From [Clostridium] aerotolerans DSM 5434 (GTDB taxonomy: Bacteria; Bacillota; Clostridia; Lachnospirales; Lachnospiraceae), in the NCBI RefSeq assembly GCF_000687555.1, contig NZ_JHWJ01000001.1, forward strand, positions 248,001-312,000: a stretch of DNA of 64,000 nucleotides, given 5' to 3'. The translations under genes were made by a program, and so were the position numbers. Below the pieces are notes generated by a model that made no database searches, was not told the DNA's origin, and saw nothing but the letters and a program-made list of their open reading frames with translations. Positions 53,591 to 62,047 of this stretch are shown piece by piece (position 1 is the stretch's first letter; each line of letters begins with the position of its first letter).

Positions 53591-53772
53591 ATGTTCCTCC
53601 GTTCTGTGCGCAAAATGCCGCACATAAGGGATGATACCCTTTGTCATATTATATAGTATTCAATACCAGATGACAAGAGGTAAAAGGTGATAAATAAGAT
53701 AATCTTGACTTTTAAAGAATGTATGATAATCTAGAACTATTCATTTAGCTTAGGAGAGGAGATACACAAATT

Positions 53773-54156
53773 ATGAAAAAAGTACTTGCGACAGAAAATG
53801 CTCCGGCAGCCATTGGACCATATTCTCAGGGAATGCGCTGCGGTGATATGGTATTTATTTCAGGACAGCTTCCCATTGATCCTACGACTGGAGTATTTGC
53901 AGGTGAGGATATTGCTTCCCAGACAAGACAAGCTTTGACAAATATCAGAGCTATCCTTAAAAGCGATGGTCTTACCATGGCTAACATCGTAAAAACTACA
54001 GTATTATTAAAAAACATCAGCGATTTCAGCGCTATGAATGAAGTGTATGCTGAATTTTTTGAAGGTGCATATCCAGCCAGAGCTGCGTTTGAGGTAGCTG
54101 CTCTTCCCAAAGATTCCCTGATTGAAATTGAAGCAGTGGCTTATTTGGGAGAATAA
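53773..54156 (+). CDS. ridA: RidA-family enamine/imine deaminase
   Basis: 127 residues. AIGPYSQGMRCGDMVFISGQLPIDPTTG at the start and the Arg/Glu-containing EFFEGAYPARAAFEVAALPKDSLIEIEAVAYL at the end are RidA hallmarks. It hydrolyses reactive 2-aminoacrylate-type enamines produced by PLP enzymes. Single gene with its own terminator. Confidence 0.95.
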   Translation: MKKVLATENAPAAIGPYSQGMRCGDMVFISGQLPIDPTTGVFAGEDIASQTRQALTNIRAILKSDGLTMANIVKTTVLLKNISDFSAMNEVYAEFFEGAYPARAAFEVAALPKDSLIEIEAVAYLGE

Positions 54157-54190
54157 AAAGCCTGAAAGAATCAAACATAACAGAAAGATG

Positions 54191-54231
54191 AAAGGGAGTA
54201 CAGCAGGTAAGGATGCGGTGCTCCCCTTTTT
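54191..54231 (+). terminator. Terminator of ridA
   Basis: AAAGGGAGTAC..GC pairs imperfectly with GC.GTGCTCCCCTTT, then TTTT. The stretch from here to 54412 has no other gene. Confidence 0.7.
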
Positions 54232-54412
54232 AAATATACTGCTTCCAAGAGTAAAATCGGGGCTGCTTGTAGAAATTAAGGGCTTTTTGCGAAAGAAATG
54301 GGTTGCATATTGACGGACTTATATTATAATAAATTGAGGAAGTTCGATAGATTCTATTACGAATCGAGGGGAAGTTTTAACCTTTAGGAAGAAAATTAGG
54401 ATTAATTTAATA

Positions 54413-55744
54413 ATGGAAGTTGGTACTCTTACGATGAATGTGAACGAAACGGCAGAAGAATACTTAGACCGGATTCCAATGTGGGCAAGAAAGAAGAATT
54501 CCCTTTTACACATCCGAAGGTTCTTAAACGTAATGGGAGATCCGGATGAGAGCATGAGAATCTTTCACGTAGCTGGAACCAACGGAAAAGGTTCGGTCTG
54601 TGCATTTTTACAGTCTGCCTTACTAAGCTCAGGCTTTAAGGTGGGAACGTTTACCTCTCCCCATCTGGTTGATATCAGAGAACGTTTTTGTATCAATGGA
54701 GAGATGGTTCCGAAAGCTCTATTTTCCAAAAGCTGTGAGCGGATCAAAGAGCTTTCTGAGGTGATGATGGATAAGGGATTTTGCCATCCCACTTATTTTG
54801 AATTTCTTTTTTATATGGCTATGGATTTGTTCCACGAGGCAGAAGTGGATTACGTTATTTTGGAGACAGGTATGGGAGGCAGATTGGATACCACCAACGT
54901 CGTAAGGAACCCCGTTGTTTCGGTAATTACCTCTATCAGTCTGGACCATACAGAATATTTAGGAGATACCATAGAAAAGATAGCAGGAGAAAAAGCTGGA
55001 ATTATAAAAGAAGGTGTACCGGTCGTTTTCGACAATAATGATACAAAGGCAGCTTTCGTGATCCAAAACAGGGCAAAAGAGCTGGGCGTCTCCTTCTATC
55101 CGGTGGACAAGCATGGTTACCAGATTACAGAGCAAACGGATGAGGGATATGGTGTCAGACTTTCAGACATCAATGGAGATTACCATGAATTTTTTATCCC
55201 TTCCCATGCAGAGTATCAGGTGATGAATGCCCTTATCTCCTTCCGTGCTTTATTGGCAGCCGGGCTGGGAGATATAAAGGGAATCAAGGAAGGCTTCTCC
55301 AATATGCGGTGGCCGGCCAGAATGGAAGAAGTTATGACAGGGGTGTTTTTAGACGGAGCCCATAATCCGGCAGGGATTGAAGCGTTTATAGAAGCAGCAG
55401 GCAGGCTTTGCCAAACAAGGCAAAAGAAAGCCGATCTTCTGTTTTCTGCAGTTTCTGATAAGGCCCACGGCCTTATGATAAAAAAGATTGCAGAATCGCT
55501 GCCAATAAACAAGGTGGCGGTGACGCATATTGATTCAGAAAGAGGACTTCATACAGATATTCTGCTCAATGAGTTTAAAGAGGTCTGTATAAGGGAGGTA
55601 AAGGGATATTCTTCTGTGGAAGAAGCTCTGTCAGCCCTGCTTCATGAAAAAGAGGAAGACTGCCTGGTTTTCTGTGTAGGCTCCCTCTATCTGATGGGTG
55701 AGATAAAAGCGGTTTTAAGGAGGAACAAATATGATAGATTTTGA
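54413..55744 (+). CDS. folC: Bifunctional folylpolyglutamate / dihydrofolate synthase
   Basis: 443 residues. ATP-binding GTNGKGSVCAFLQSALLSSGFKVGTFTSPHL, then LETGMGGRLDTTNVV and ISLDHTEYLGDTIEKIAGEKAGIIKEG, all diagnostic of FolC. It adds glutamates to folates. An internal ATG at 54434 is an alternative start; neither has a strong ribosome site. The 46-residue gene at 55731 begins inside its 3' end. Confidence 0.92.
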   Translation: MEVGTLTMNVNETAEEYLDRIPMWARKKNSLLHIRRFLNVMGDPDESMRIFHVAGTNGKGSVCAFLQSALLSSGFKVGTFTSPHLVDIRERFCINGEMVPKALFSKSCERIKELSEVMMDKGFCHPTYFEFLFYMAMDLFHEAEVDYVILETGMGGRLDTTNVVRNPVVSVITSISLDHTEYLGDTIEKIAGEKAGIIKEGVPVVFDNNDTKAAFVIQNRAKELGVSFYPVDKHGYQITEQTDEGYGVRLSDINGDYHEFFIPSHAEYQVMNALISFRALLAAGLGDIKGIKEGFSNMRWPARMEEVMTGVFLDGAHNPAGIEAFIEAAGRLCQTRQKKADLLFSAVSDKAHGLMIKKIAESLPINKVAVTHIDSERGLHTDILLNEFKEVCIREVKGYSSVEEALSALLHEKEEDCLVFCVGSLYLMGEIKAVLRRNKYDRF

Positions 55745-55871
55745 AGCTGAAATGAATGAATACAGGCCAAGCCTTGAGGTAGATGCAGTGGAAGATGCCA
55801 TTGTGAAAAGTGATCTTACAGACATGAATGATATCATGATGGGTCTTATAAAAGAAGTCAGCAAGGAATAG
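55731..55871 (+). CDS. Small acidic conserved protein of unknown function
   Basis: 46 residues, start ATG 55731 five bases after AAGGAGGA, overlapping folC by 14 bases. MIDFEAEMNEYRPSLEVDAV, then DLTDMNDIMMGLIKEVSKE; strongly acidic. Followed 11 bp later by the TPR gene, with which it is likely translated as an operon. No known family recognised; it may be a partner or regulator of the TPR protein. Confidence 0.6.
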   Translation: MIDFEAEMNEYRPSLEVDAVEDAIVKSDLTDMNDIMMGLIKEVSKE

Positions 55872-55882
55872 GCGGTTAAAAT

Positions 55883-57199
55883 ATGGATTATGTAAGAAAA
55901 ACCCGTGTGATTGCTAACAGCTATTACAACATGGGACTGGAACGAGCAAGGCTGCGGGATTTGACCGGAGCAGCAGAATGTCTGAAAAAAAGCCTGCATT
56001 TCAATAAGTATATGACAGATGCCAGGAACCTTCTGGGACTGATTTATTATGAGGTCGGAGAGGTGGGCGATGCTCTTGTACAGTGGGTAATCAGTATGAA
56101 CCTACAGCCCGAAGACAACCGGGCAGATTATTATCTGGGAGAGATACAGCGGAAAAAAGGAACCATGGATAATGAGCGCCGTACGGTGCGAAGGTTTAAT
56201 CAGGCGTTGGTCTATGCGCAAAACGGCAGCGAAGATCTGGCGATTTTACAGCTTAACAAGGTTGTGGAAGGAAAGCCAGGCTATGTAAAGGCTCAGCTGT
56301 TATTCGCTCTTTTAAGCATTGCAAGAGAAGATTACCAAAAGGCATCAAAGGCCATCAATAAGGTCCTTCAGATGGACTGCAACAATCCGAAGGCCCTTTA
56401 TTATAAGTCGCTGTTAAAGACCACTGGAGTGGCAATAAAACCGGAGCGAGAGCCGGAAAAGCGGAAGTTTAAAAATGCCGTATCCCACAGGCAGATGGAA
56501 GATGATGATGTAATCATTCCACCAAGCTACCGGGAGAATACCAAGGATCAGGCGGTATTAAATATTCTGGCAGGACTTGTCTTAGGAGCAGCGGTCATCT
56601 TTTTTCTGGTCATGCCGGCCCAGACAAAGTCGATCAACGAAAACCACAATAAGGAAATTTCAAAATACAGCGAGCAATTAAGCCAGGCCAATAAAAAGTC
56701 CGATAGCTTGAATGATCAGCTTGAGACTTTAAAAACAGAAAAACAGGCAGCAGAGGATTCCCTTGCCTCTCTGACCAACAATGCAGATAACATTCTTGCC
56801 CAGTATCAGGCAGTCATCGGCATTCTCAATGCTTACAAAAAGAATGATTTTCCAACCGCAGTTAAGCTGTATGCCGGTTTGGATCCGACTCTGATAACGG
56901 CAGAAGGGGTACAGGCTGTGATAGGGGAAATCAGAAAAGATATGGCAGAAAATGGCGTTACCATTCTGGAAGGCCTTGGAGATAAATCCATGGCAGCCGG
57001 AGATAGCCCTACTGCTCTTGTCTACTACTCAAAGTGCTTTGAGCTAAAGCCAGCAAGCTGGCAGGCTAAATATAAGGCAGCAGTTATCTACAAAGGAATG
57101 GGACAAAAGGATCAGGCCAATGGACTGTTCTCCGATGTTATCAATAACAGCAAGGACCCAGAATTAACAACTAAGGCAAAAACCGAACGCGGTTTTTAA
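55883..57199 (+). CDS. TPR-repeat membrane protein
   Basis: 438 residues. N-terminal TPR repeats (about 5-185: LRDLTGAAECLKKSLHFNKYMTDARNLLGLIYYEVGEVGDALVQW), a linker, one span (LNILAGLVLGAAVIFFLVM, about 230-248), a coiled coil (KSINENHNKEISKYSEQL to EDSLASL) and C-terminal TPR units. Probably a scaffold with N-terminal TPRs inside. It lies between folC and the spoIIA operon; link to sporulation not shown. Confidence 0.75.
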   Translation: MDYVRKTRVIANSYYNMGLERARLRDLTGAAECLKKSLHFNKYMTDARNLLGLIYYEVGEVGDALVQWVISMNLQPEDNRADYYLGEIQRKKGTMDNERRTVRRFNQALVYAQNGSEDLAILQLNKVVEGKPGYVKAQLLFALLSIAREDYQKASKAINKVLQMDCNNPKALYYKSLLKTTGVAIKPEREPEKRKFKNAVSHRQMEDDDVIIPPSYRENTKDQAVLNILAGLVLGAAVIFFLVMPAQTKSINENHNKEISKYSEQLSQANKKSDSLNDQLETLKTEKQAAEDSLASLTNNADNILAQYQAVIGILNAYKKNDFPTAVKLYAGLDPTLITAEGVQAVIGEIRKDMAENGVTILEGLGDKSMAAGDSPTALVYYSKCFELKPASWQAKYKAAVIYKGMGQKDQANGLFSDVINNSKDPELTTKAKTERGF

Positions 57200-57214
57200 G
57201 ATGCAGTATTAAAG

Positions 57215-57260
57215 AAAGACACTACAGAAGAAAACACCTTTTTTGTAGTGTCTTTTTTTT
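57215..57260 (+). terminator. Terminator before the spoIIA operon
   Basis: AAAGACACTACA (57215-57226) pairs with TGTAGTGTCTTT (57244-57255), then a run of T. It separates the TPR gene from spoIIAA. Confidence 0.9.
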
Positions 57261-57299
57261 CTATTACGGGCAGAAAATTAGGAATGGAGGAGATTGCAT

Positions 57300-57641
57300 A
57301 TGAATCAACCGCACTTTACATATGAGGCAGAAGGTCATACCCTGATCGTACATCTGCCGGAGGAGCTGGATCATCATAACTGCTCAGGGCTTAAATATGA
57401 AACCGATTTAATCCTGTCTGAGAACTATATCAAACGCATCTTGTTTGACTTCTCAAAAACCAGATTTATGGATTCTTCGGGTTTAGGAATTTTGCTGAAT
57501 CGTTATAAACAAATGGCTTTAAGCGGGGGAACCGTTGCGATCTATGGTGCAGGAGCCCAGGCTCTCCGCATTCTTAAAATGGGAGGCATTTTAAAATTAA
57601 TGAAACTATATGACTCAAAAGAAGCTGCAGTCACAGGTTGA
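57300..57641 (+). CDS. spoIIAA: Anti-sigma F factor antagonist
   Basis: 113 residues from ATG 57300 (GGAGG 9 bases upstream). STAS domain with the phosphorylated Ser region FDFSKTRFMDSSGLGILLNRY. It binds SpoIIAB when dephosphorylated by SpoIIE and so frees sigma F in the forespore. A sigma-H promoter was not clearly recognised in the ~60 bases between the terminator and the start. Followed 10 bp later by spoIIAB. Confidence 0.95.
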   Translation: MNQPHFTYEAEGHTLIVHLPEELDHHNCSGLKYETDLILSENYIKRILFDFSKTRFMDSSGLGILLNRYKQMALSGGTVAIYGAGAQALRILKMGGILKLMKLYDSKEAAVTG

Positions 57642-57651
57642 GGAGGAACAT

Positions 57652-58086
57652 ATGTCTGAACAGAATAAACCAGAAGTTCTAAAAATGGAATTAGAAGCCT
57701 TATCGAAAAATGAGGAGTTTGCCAGAGTCGCAGTTGTAGTCTTTATGGCAAGACTCAATCCGACTCTGGAAGAGGTGGATGATGTGAAAACAGCCGTGTC
57801 GGAGGCAGTTACCAATGCAGTCATTCATGGATATCGGGGAGAAGGAGGAATCATCTACCTGGAGGTAGCGGTTATTGATCAGGAAATCTCTATCACCATC
57901 CGGGACACAGGGGTAGGGATACCAGATGTTAAGCAGGCAATGGAGCCAATGTATACCACGGATCCGGATGGAGAACGCTCAGGAATGGGATTTTCCTTCA
58001 TGGAAGCATTTATGGATCAGGTGGAGGTACTATCGGCCCCAGGAGAAGGAACTGCCGTGACCATGAAAAAGAAGATCAGCGGGTGA
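57652..58086 (+). CDS. spoIIAB: Anti-sigma F factor / SpoIIAA kinase
   Basis: 144 residues from ATG 57652 (AGGAGG upstream). GHKL ATPase motifs: N box VSEAVTNAVIHGY and G1 box IRDTGVGIPD, then GMGFSFMEAF. It binds and inhibits sigma F and phosphorylates SpoIIAA. Its stop overlaps the GTG start of sigF by 4 bases. Confidence 0.96.
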   Translation: MSEQNKPEVLKMELEALSKNEEFARVAVVVFMARLNPTLEEVDDVKTAVSEAVTNAVIHGYRGEGGIIYLEVAVIDQEISITIRDTGVGIPDVKQAMEPMYTTDPDGERSGMGFSFMEAFMDQVEVLSAPGEGTAVTMKKKISG

Positions 58087-58805
58087 GCCTTATGGATGAG
58101 ACCATGAGATTGATAGAAATGGCTCACGAAGGAGATAAAGCGGCAAGAGATCAGCTTGTAACCGACAATTTCGGCTTGATCTGGAGTATTGTGCGCAGAT
58201 TTACGGGGCGCGGCTACGAACCAGAGGATTTATTTCAAATTGGATCTATCGGACTGATGAAGGCAATTGATAAGTTCGATTTATCCTATGATGTAAAATT
58301 CTCTACGTACGCAGTGCCTATGATAACAGGTGAAATCAAACGTTTTTTAAGAGACGATGGAATCATAAAGGTCAGCCGTTCCATCAAGGAAACGGCTCTT
58401 AAGGTAAAGCGCGTCCGGGAAGAACTCATATTTCGTTTTGGAAGAGAACCTACGGTGGAGGAGATCGCCGGAGAAATCGGGGCCAGTAAAGAAGAAGTTG
58501 CGGCATCCATTGAAGCAGGAGCAGAGGTAGAGTCTCTATACCGTTCTGTCAATAAAAATGATGAAAACAGCATTTTGCTCATTGATAAGATCGAAGAGGA
58601 AAGCTCAGCCCAGGAAGAACTTTTAAATCGCATGGTGCTTCGGGACCTGCTTTCTCAGCTTTCGGATAAAGACAGAGAGATCATCATCAGACGCTATTAT
58701 TACAATGAAACACAAAGTCAGATTGCGACAAAGCTTGGCATTTCCCAGGTTCAGGTTTCAAGGCTGGAAAAAAAGATTTTAAAGCAAATGCGAGAAAAAT
58801 TATAG
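58083..58805 (+). CDS. sigF: RNA polymerase sporulation sigma factor F
   Basis: 240 residues with GTG start overlapping the spoIIAB stop (GTGA). Region 2 GYEPEDLFQIGSIGLMKAIDKFDLSYDVKFSTYAVPMITGEIKRFLRDDG, region 3 and region 4 DREIIIRRYYYNETQSQIATKLGISQVQVSRLEKKIL are those of sigma F/G. Earliest forespore sigma factor; its targets include the next operon. Close paralogue sigG elsewhere expected. Confidence 0.95.
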   Translation: MSLMDETMRLIEMAHEGDKAARDQLVTDNFGLIWSIVRRFTGRGYEPEDLFQIGSIGLMKAIDKFDLSYDVKFSTYAVPMITGEIKRFLRDDGIIKVSRSIKETALKVKRVREELIFRFGREPTVEEIAGEIGASKEEVAASIEAGAEVESLYRSVNKNDENSILLIDKIEEESSAQEELLNRMVLRDLLSQLSDKDREIIIRRYYYNETQSQIATKLGISQVQVSRLEKKILKQMREKL

Positions 58806-58833
58806 AATAAAAAAAATCCTACGGCTCATACTA
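58805..58833 (+). promoter_or_regulatory. Forespore sigma-G/F-type promoter of the spoVA operon
   Basis: GAATA (58805-58809), 17 bases, CATACTA (58827-58833). Agrees exactly with the sigma-G consensus GHATR-N17/18-CATWHTA. The -35 overlaps the last base of sigF. It begins 36 bases before the small membrane protein gene. Confidence 0.8.
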
Positions 58834-58868
58834 AACATGAAAAACCAGAGAAAAGGATGTGAGCACGT

Positions 58869-59030
58869 ATGGAATCCGTAAAACATAAGCTGGTCATGGC
58901 GTTACTTGTTTTGTGCCTGATTGCAATTGCGGTTGCTATCTGGTATATGATTGCAGTTATGCCGGATGGGCTTGAAAAGGAAGGTACTCTTGTAAAGGCA
59001 TTTCCAGGATTGGGGATGATGATGTTATGA
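58869..59030 (+). CDS. Small membrane protein at the head of the spoVA operon
   Basis: 53 residues: MESVKHKLVMALLVLCLIAIAVAIWYMIAVMP (one span), then DGLEKEGTLVKAFPGLGMMML. The stop overlaps the spoVAA ATG (ATGA), so it is translationally coupled. Downstream of the sigma-G/F promoter, it should be made in the forespore. Not a known SpoVA subunit; it is a small, probably overlooked part of the operon. Confidence 0.65.
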   Translation: MESVKHKLVMALLVLCLIAIAVAIWYMIAVMPDGLEKEGTLVKAFPGLGMMML

Positions 59031-59653
59031 GCAAAACCGTTTACTTAAATATCAGCGAGATCACAGAGGTTCATCATAAGGAGATCCAGTTAAAGGACGT
59101 AGCAGATGTTTACTGTGATGATACGGCTGTTATGAATAAATGCAAAGCTCTGCGCATTAAGACCATTCACCTGGATAAGAATGAACGTTATATTGAAAGC
59201 ACTCTTGACGTTATCAAAAAGCTGGTGGAGATGGATCCTTCTATCTCTGTAAATAATGTGGGAGAAGTTAATTACATCATTGATTACCACAAAAAGAAAA
59301 AGCCCAACTGGGTCTGGCAATGGATTAAAACCATTGTAGTATGCATTATTTCCTTTTGTGGAGCTTCATTTGCAATTATGACATTTAACAATGACGTCAG
59401 CGTAGGAGATGTTTTTAAGGAAATCTATCAAATCATTATGAGGAAGGAGTCCAGTGGATTTACAATACTGGAAGTCAGCTATTCTGTAGGTCTGGCACTT
59501 GGAATTATAGGCTTTTTTAATCATTTTGCAAAGTTTAAGATTACTTCCGATCCGACACCTATAGAGGTTGAAATGCGGCTTTACGAGGACAACGTCAGCA
59601 AAACCTTAATCCAGAACGATGGAAGAAAGGAGCAGGACATTGATATCTCTTAA
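59027..59653 (+). CDS. spoVAA: Stage V sporulation protein AA
   Basis: 208 residues. N-terminal soluble domain (VYLNISEITEVHHKEIQLKDVADVYC), a span near 100-118 (TIVVCIISFCGASFAIMTF) and a second span (ILEVSYSVGLALGIIGFFNHF). SpoVAA belongs to the inner-membrane channel moving Ca-dipicolinate into spores. Order and sizes of the following genes confirm the identity. Confidence 0.9.
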   Translation: MSKTVYLNISEITEVHHKEIQLKDVADVYCDDTAVMNKCKALRIKTIHLDKNERYIESTLDVIKKLVEMDPSISVNNVGEVNYIIDYHKKKKPNWVWQWIKTIVVCIISFCGASFAIMTFNNDVSVGDVFKEIYQIIMRKESSGFTILEVSYSVGLALGIIGFFNHFAKFKITSDPTPIEVEMRLYEDNVSKTLIQNDGRKEQDIDIS

Positions 59654-60068
59654 TGAAGTATTTCTTTGTCTGATCGGGTTAAGCGCTGGCGGCATTATCG
59701 CAGCCGGCGTTTTTGCATTTTTGGTAATGATTGGAATATTTCCCAGAATTATCAGTGCAACGAAGACAAGTAATCACATTATTCTTTTTGAAACATGCAT
59801 TATTTTAGGCGGAATCACTGGAAATGTCATGGATCTTTATAAATTTCCGATCGGTTATGGAGGAAATCTGGTGCTGGGAATCTACGGTTTATCCGTAGGC
59901 GTTTTCATAGGGTGTTTAGTCATGTCTTTAGCAGAAACATTAAAGGCGCTGCCTATTTTTTGCCGAAGAATTAATCTTGGAGTAGGCTTGCAGTACATTA
60001 TTCTTTCCATAGGAATCGGCAAGCTGCTAGGGTCTCTAGTATTTTTTGCCGAACGGTTCGGAAAATAA
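59640..60068 (+). CDS. spoVAB: Stage V sporulation protein AB
   Basis: 142 residues from TTG 59640, 7 bases after AAGGAG; the in-frame ATG at 59619 lies before that site. Four spans (LIGLSAGGIIAAGVFAFLVMIGIFPRI, IGYGGNLVLGIYGLSVGVFIGCL). Overlaps spoVAA by 14 bases. Part of the dipicolinate channel; essential with AA, C, D and E in many spore-formers. Confidence 0.88.
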   Translation: MISLNEVFLCLIGLSAGGIIAAGVFAFLVMIGIFPRIISATKTSNHIILFETCIILGGITGNVMDLYKFPIGYGGNLVLGIYGLSVGVFIGCLVMSLAETLKALPIFCRRINLGVGLQYIILSIGIGKLLGSLVFFAERFGK

Positions 60069-60099
60069 ACAGGAACGATCATACAGAATGGAGGAAAAA

Positions 60100-60552
60100 A
60101 TGGAAATTAACAAAAAAGCTTATGAAGCTTATGTAAAAGAAGTGACACCAGTAAACAAAAAGTGGCCAAATATCGTAAAAGCCTTTCTGGTGGGAGGAAT
60201 CATCTGCACCATCGGTCAGTTCAGTACAAACATGTTTATGAACGGAGGGTTAGAGAAAGAGGCTGCCTCCGCATGGACTACCTTAATATTAATTGCTTCC
60301 AGTGTCATTTTGACCGGTCTTAATATTTATCCCAAAATTGTAAAATTCGGAGGAGCTGGTGCATTGGTGCCAATTACAGGCTTTGCAAACTCAGTGGTAG
60401 CTCCTGCCGTTGAATTTAAGTCAGAAGGACAGATATTTGGTATCGGCTGTAAGATATTCACCATAGCCGGACCTGTTATTTTATATGGCATTTTAAGCTC
60501 CTGGATCCTTGGAGTCATCGCCTATGTATTAAAGGCTTTTGGCATACTGTAG
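60100..60552 (+). CDS. spoVAC: Stage V sporulation protein AC
   Basis: 150 residues from ATG 60100 (GGAGG 6 bases upstream). YEAYVKEVTPVNKKWPNIVKAFLVGGIICTIGQF and GAGALVPITGFANSVVAPAVEFKSEG are diagnostic. SpoVAC is the mechanosensitive channel subunit for dipicolinate passage. Confidence 0.95.
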   Translation: MEINKKAYEAYVKEVTPVNKKWPNIVKAFLVGGIICTIGQFSTNMFMNGGLEKEAASAWTTLILIASSVILTGLNIYPKIVKFGGAGALVPITGFANSVVAPAVEFKSEGQIFGIGCKIFTIAGPVILYGILSSWILGVIAYVLKAFGIL

Positions 60553-60583
60553 GAATGAACAATCAGAGAAATGGAGAGAGAAT

Positions 60584-61600
60584 ATGCAGCTAGGAAAAGC
60601 GAGTATTAAATTTGAAGAACCGCCGATCATTGAAAGCATGGCTTCCATTGTCGGCAAAAAGGAAGGGGAAGGCCCCCTTGGTAAATTGTTCGATATGGTA
60701 GAGCAGGACGATATGTTTGGAGCCGATACCTGGGAAAAAGCAGAAAGTGCGCTCCAGAAGCAGACCGCTGATCTGGCCATAGAAAAAAGAGATATAAGAA
60801 GAAAGGATATCCGTTATCTGTTTGCAGGAGATTTGCTGGGACAGCTGATTGCGACATCATTTGGAACCGTTGATCTGGAAATTCCGTTGTTTGGTTTATT
60901 CGGTGCCTGTTCCACCATGGGAGAGGCGTTAAATCTAGGCGCCATGGCGGTTGCAGGAGGCTTTGCAGATAAGGTTATGGCTATGGCCTCCAGTCATTTT
61001 GCTACGGCGGAAAAACAATTCCGTTTTCCATTAAGCTATGGAAATCAGAGACCGTTTTCATCTTCATGGACCGTAACGGGCTGTGGTTCTGTGATTCTTG
61101 GAAAAAATAAAAATGAAGGCATTGCAGCGATATCAGGAATTACAACCGGCCGTATGGTGGATATGGGCATTAAAGACTCCATGAATATGGGAGCTGCCAT
61201 GGCACCTTCGGCCTTTCATACCATCCAGCAGAACTTTGAAGATTTTAATGTAGATGAGTCCTATTATGATAAGATAATAACAGGAGATTTAGGAAGCGTT
61301 GGACGAACCATTTTACTGGATTTTATGAAAAATAAAGGCCATAATCTGGAAAGTGTTCATACGGATTGCGGGATTGAGATCTTTGACAGTGAAACTCAGG
61401 ATACCCATAACGGAGGAAGCGGCTGCGGATGTGCAGCGTCTACACTGTGCTCCTACATTCTTCCCAAGGTACACAGCGGAGAGTGGAAGCGGGTTTTGTT
61501 TGTACCCACCGGCGCACTTTTATCCACGGTCAGCTTCAATGAAGGAGAGTCGATTCCAGGAATTGCTCACGGTGTGGTAATCGAGCATATAGGCAACTAA
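60584..61600 (+). CDS. spoVAD: Stage V sporulation protein AD
   Basis: 338 residues from ATG 60584. Thiolase-like fold (FGACSTMGEALNLGAMAV, TGCGSVILG, SGCGCAASTLCSYI) that binds dipicolinate. Typical SpoVAD length. The ribosome site GGAGAGAG is moderate. Confidence 0.95.
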   Translation: MQLGKASIKFEEPPIIESMASIVGKKEGEGPLGKLFDMVEQDDMFGADTWEKAESALQKQTADLAIEKRDIRRKDIRYLFAGDLLGQLIATSFGTVDLEIPLFGLFGACSTMGEALNLGAMAVAGGFADKVMAMASSHFATAEKQFRFPLSYGNQRPFSSSWTVTGCGSVILGKNKNEGIAAISGITTGRMVDMGIKDSMNMGAAMAPSAFHTIQQNFEDFNVDESYYDKIITGDLGSVGRTILLDFMKNKGHNLESVHTDCGIEIFDSETQDTHNGGSGCGCAASTLCSYILPKVHSGEWKRVLFVPTGALLSTVSFNEGESIPGIAHGVVIEHIGN

Positions 61601-61623
61601 TCAAATGAAGAAAGGAGAACGCT

Positions 61624-61980
61624 ATGGACTATGTGAAAGCATTTGTTGTAGGAGGTCTGATCTGTGCATTGATTCAGATCCTGATGGACAATACAAAACT
61701 TATGCCTGGGCGCATTATGGTGCTCCTGGTGGTAACCGGAAGTATATTAGGTGCAATAGGAATCTACCAGCCCTTTTCTGATTGGGCAGGGGCGGGTGCG
61801 ACAGTTCCGCTTCTTGGCTTTGGTAACAGCCTTTGGAAGGGCGTGTGGAAGAGCATGGGGGAAGATGGGTTCCTTGGAATATTTAAAGGCGGATTTACTG
61901 CAAGTGCAGTAGGAATATCAGGTGCATTGATTTTTGGATATCTTGGCTCAGTCATATTTAAGCCGAAGATGAAGAGCTAA
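61624..61980 (+). CDS. spoVAE: Stage V sporulation protein AE
   Basis: 118 residues, three spans; MDYVKAFVVGGLICALIQILMDNTKLMPGRIMV and GAGATVPLLGFGNSLWKGVWKSM match SpoVAE (the short SpoVAEb type). Last gene of the operon, followed by a terminator. Confidence 0.93.
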   Translation: MDYVKAFVVGGLICALIQILMDNTKLMPGRIMVLLVVTGSILGAIGIYQPFSDWAGAGATVPLLGFGNSLWKGVWKSMGEDGFLGIFKGGFTASAVGISGALIFGYLGSVIFKPKMKS

Positions 61981-61991
61981 ATGAAAAAGAA

Positions 61992-62021
61992 AGAGGAACG
62001 CTGAAATAGGAGCGTTCCTCT
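61992..62021. terminator. Terminator between spoVAE and PBP gene
   Basis: AGAGGAACGCT (61992-62002) pairs with AGCGTTCCTCT (62011-62021), between converging genes. Confidence 0.85.
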
Positions 62022-62047
62022 CTTTGCATCCAAATCTTATCTTTCAA

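Noticed and set aside
57270-57300. AGGAAT...GAAT as a sigma-H promoter for spoIIAA
   Set aside because: It overlaps the ribosome site and start codon, so it cannot initiate an mRNA for this gene.
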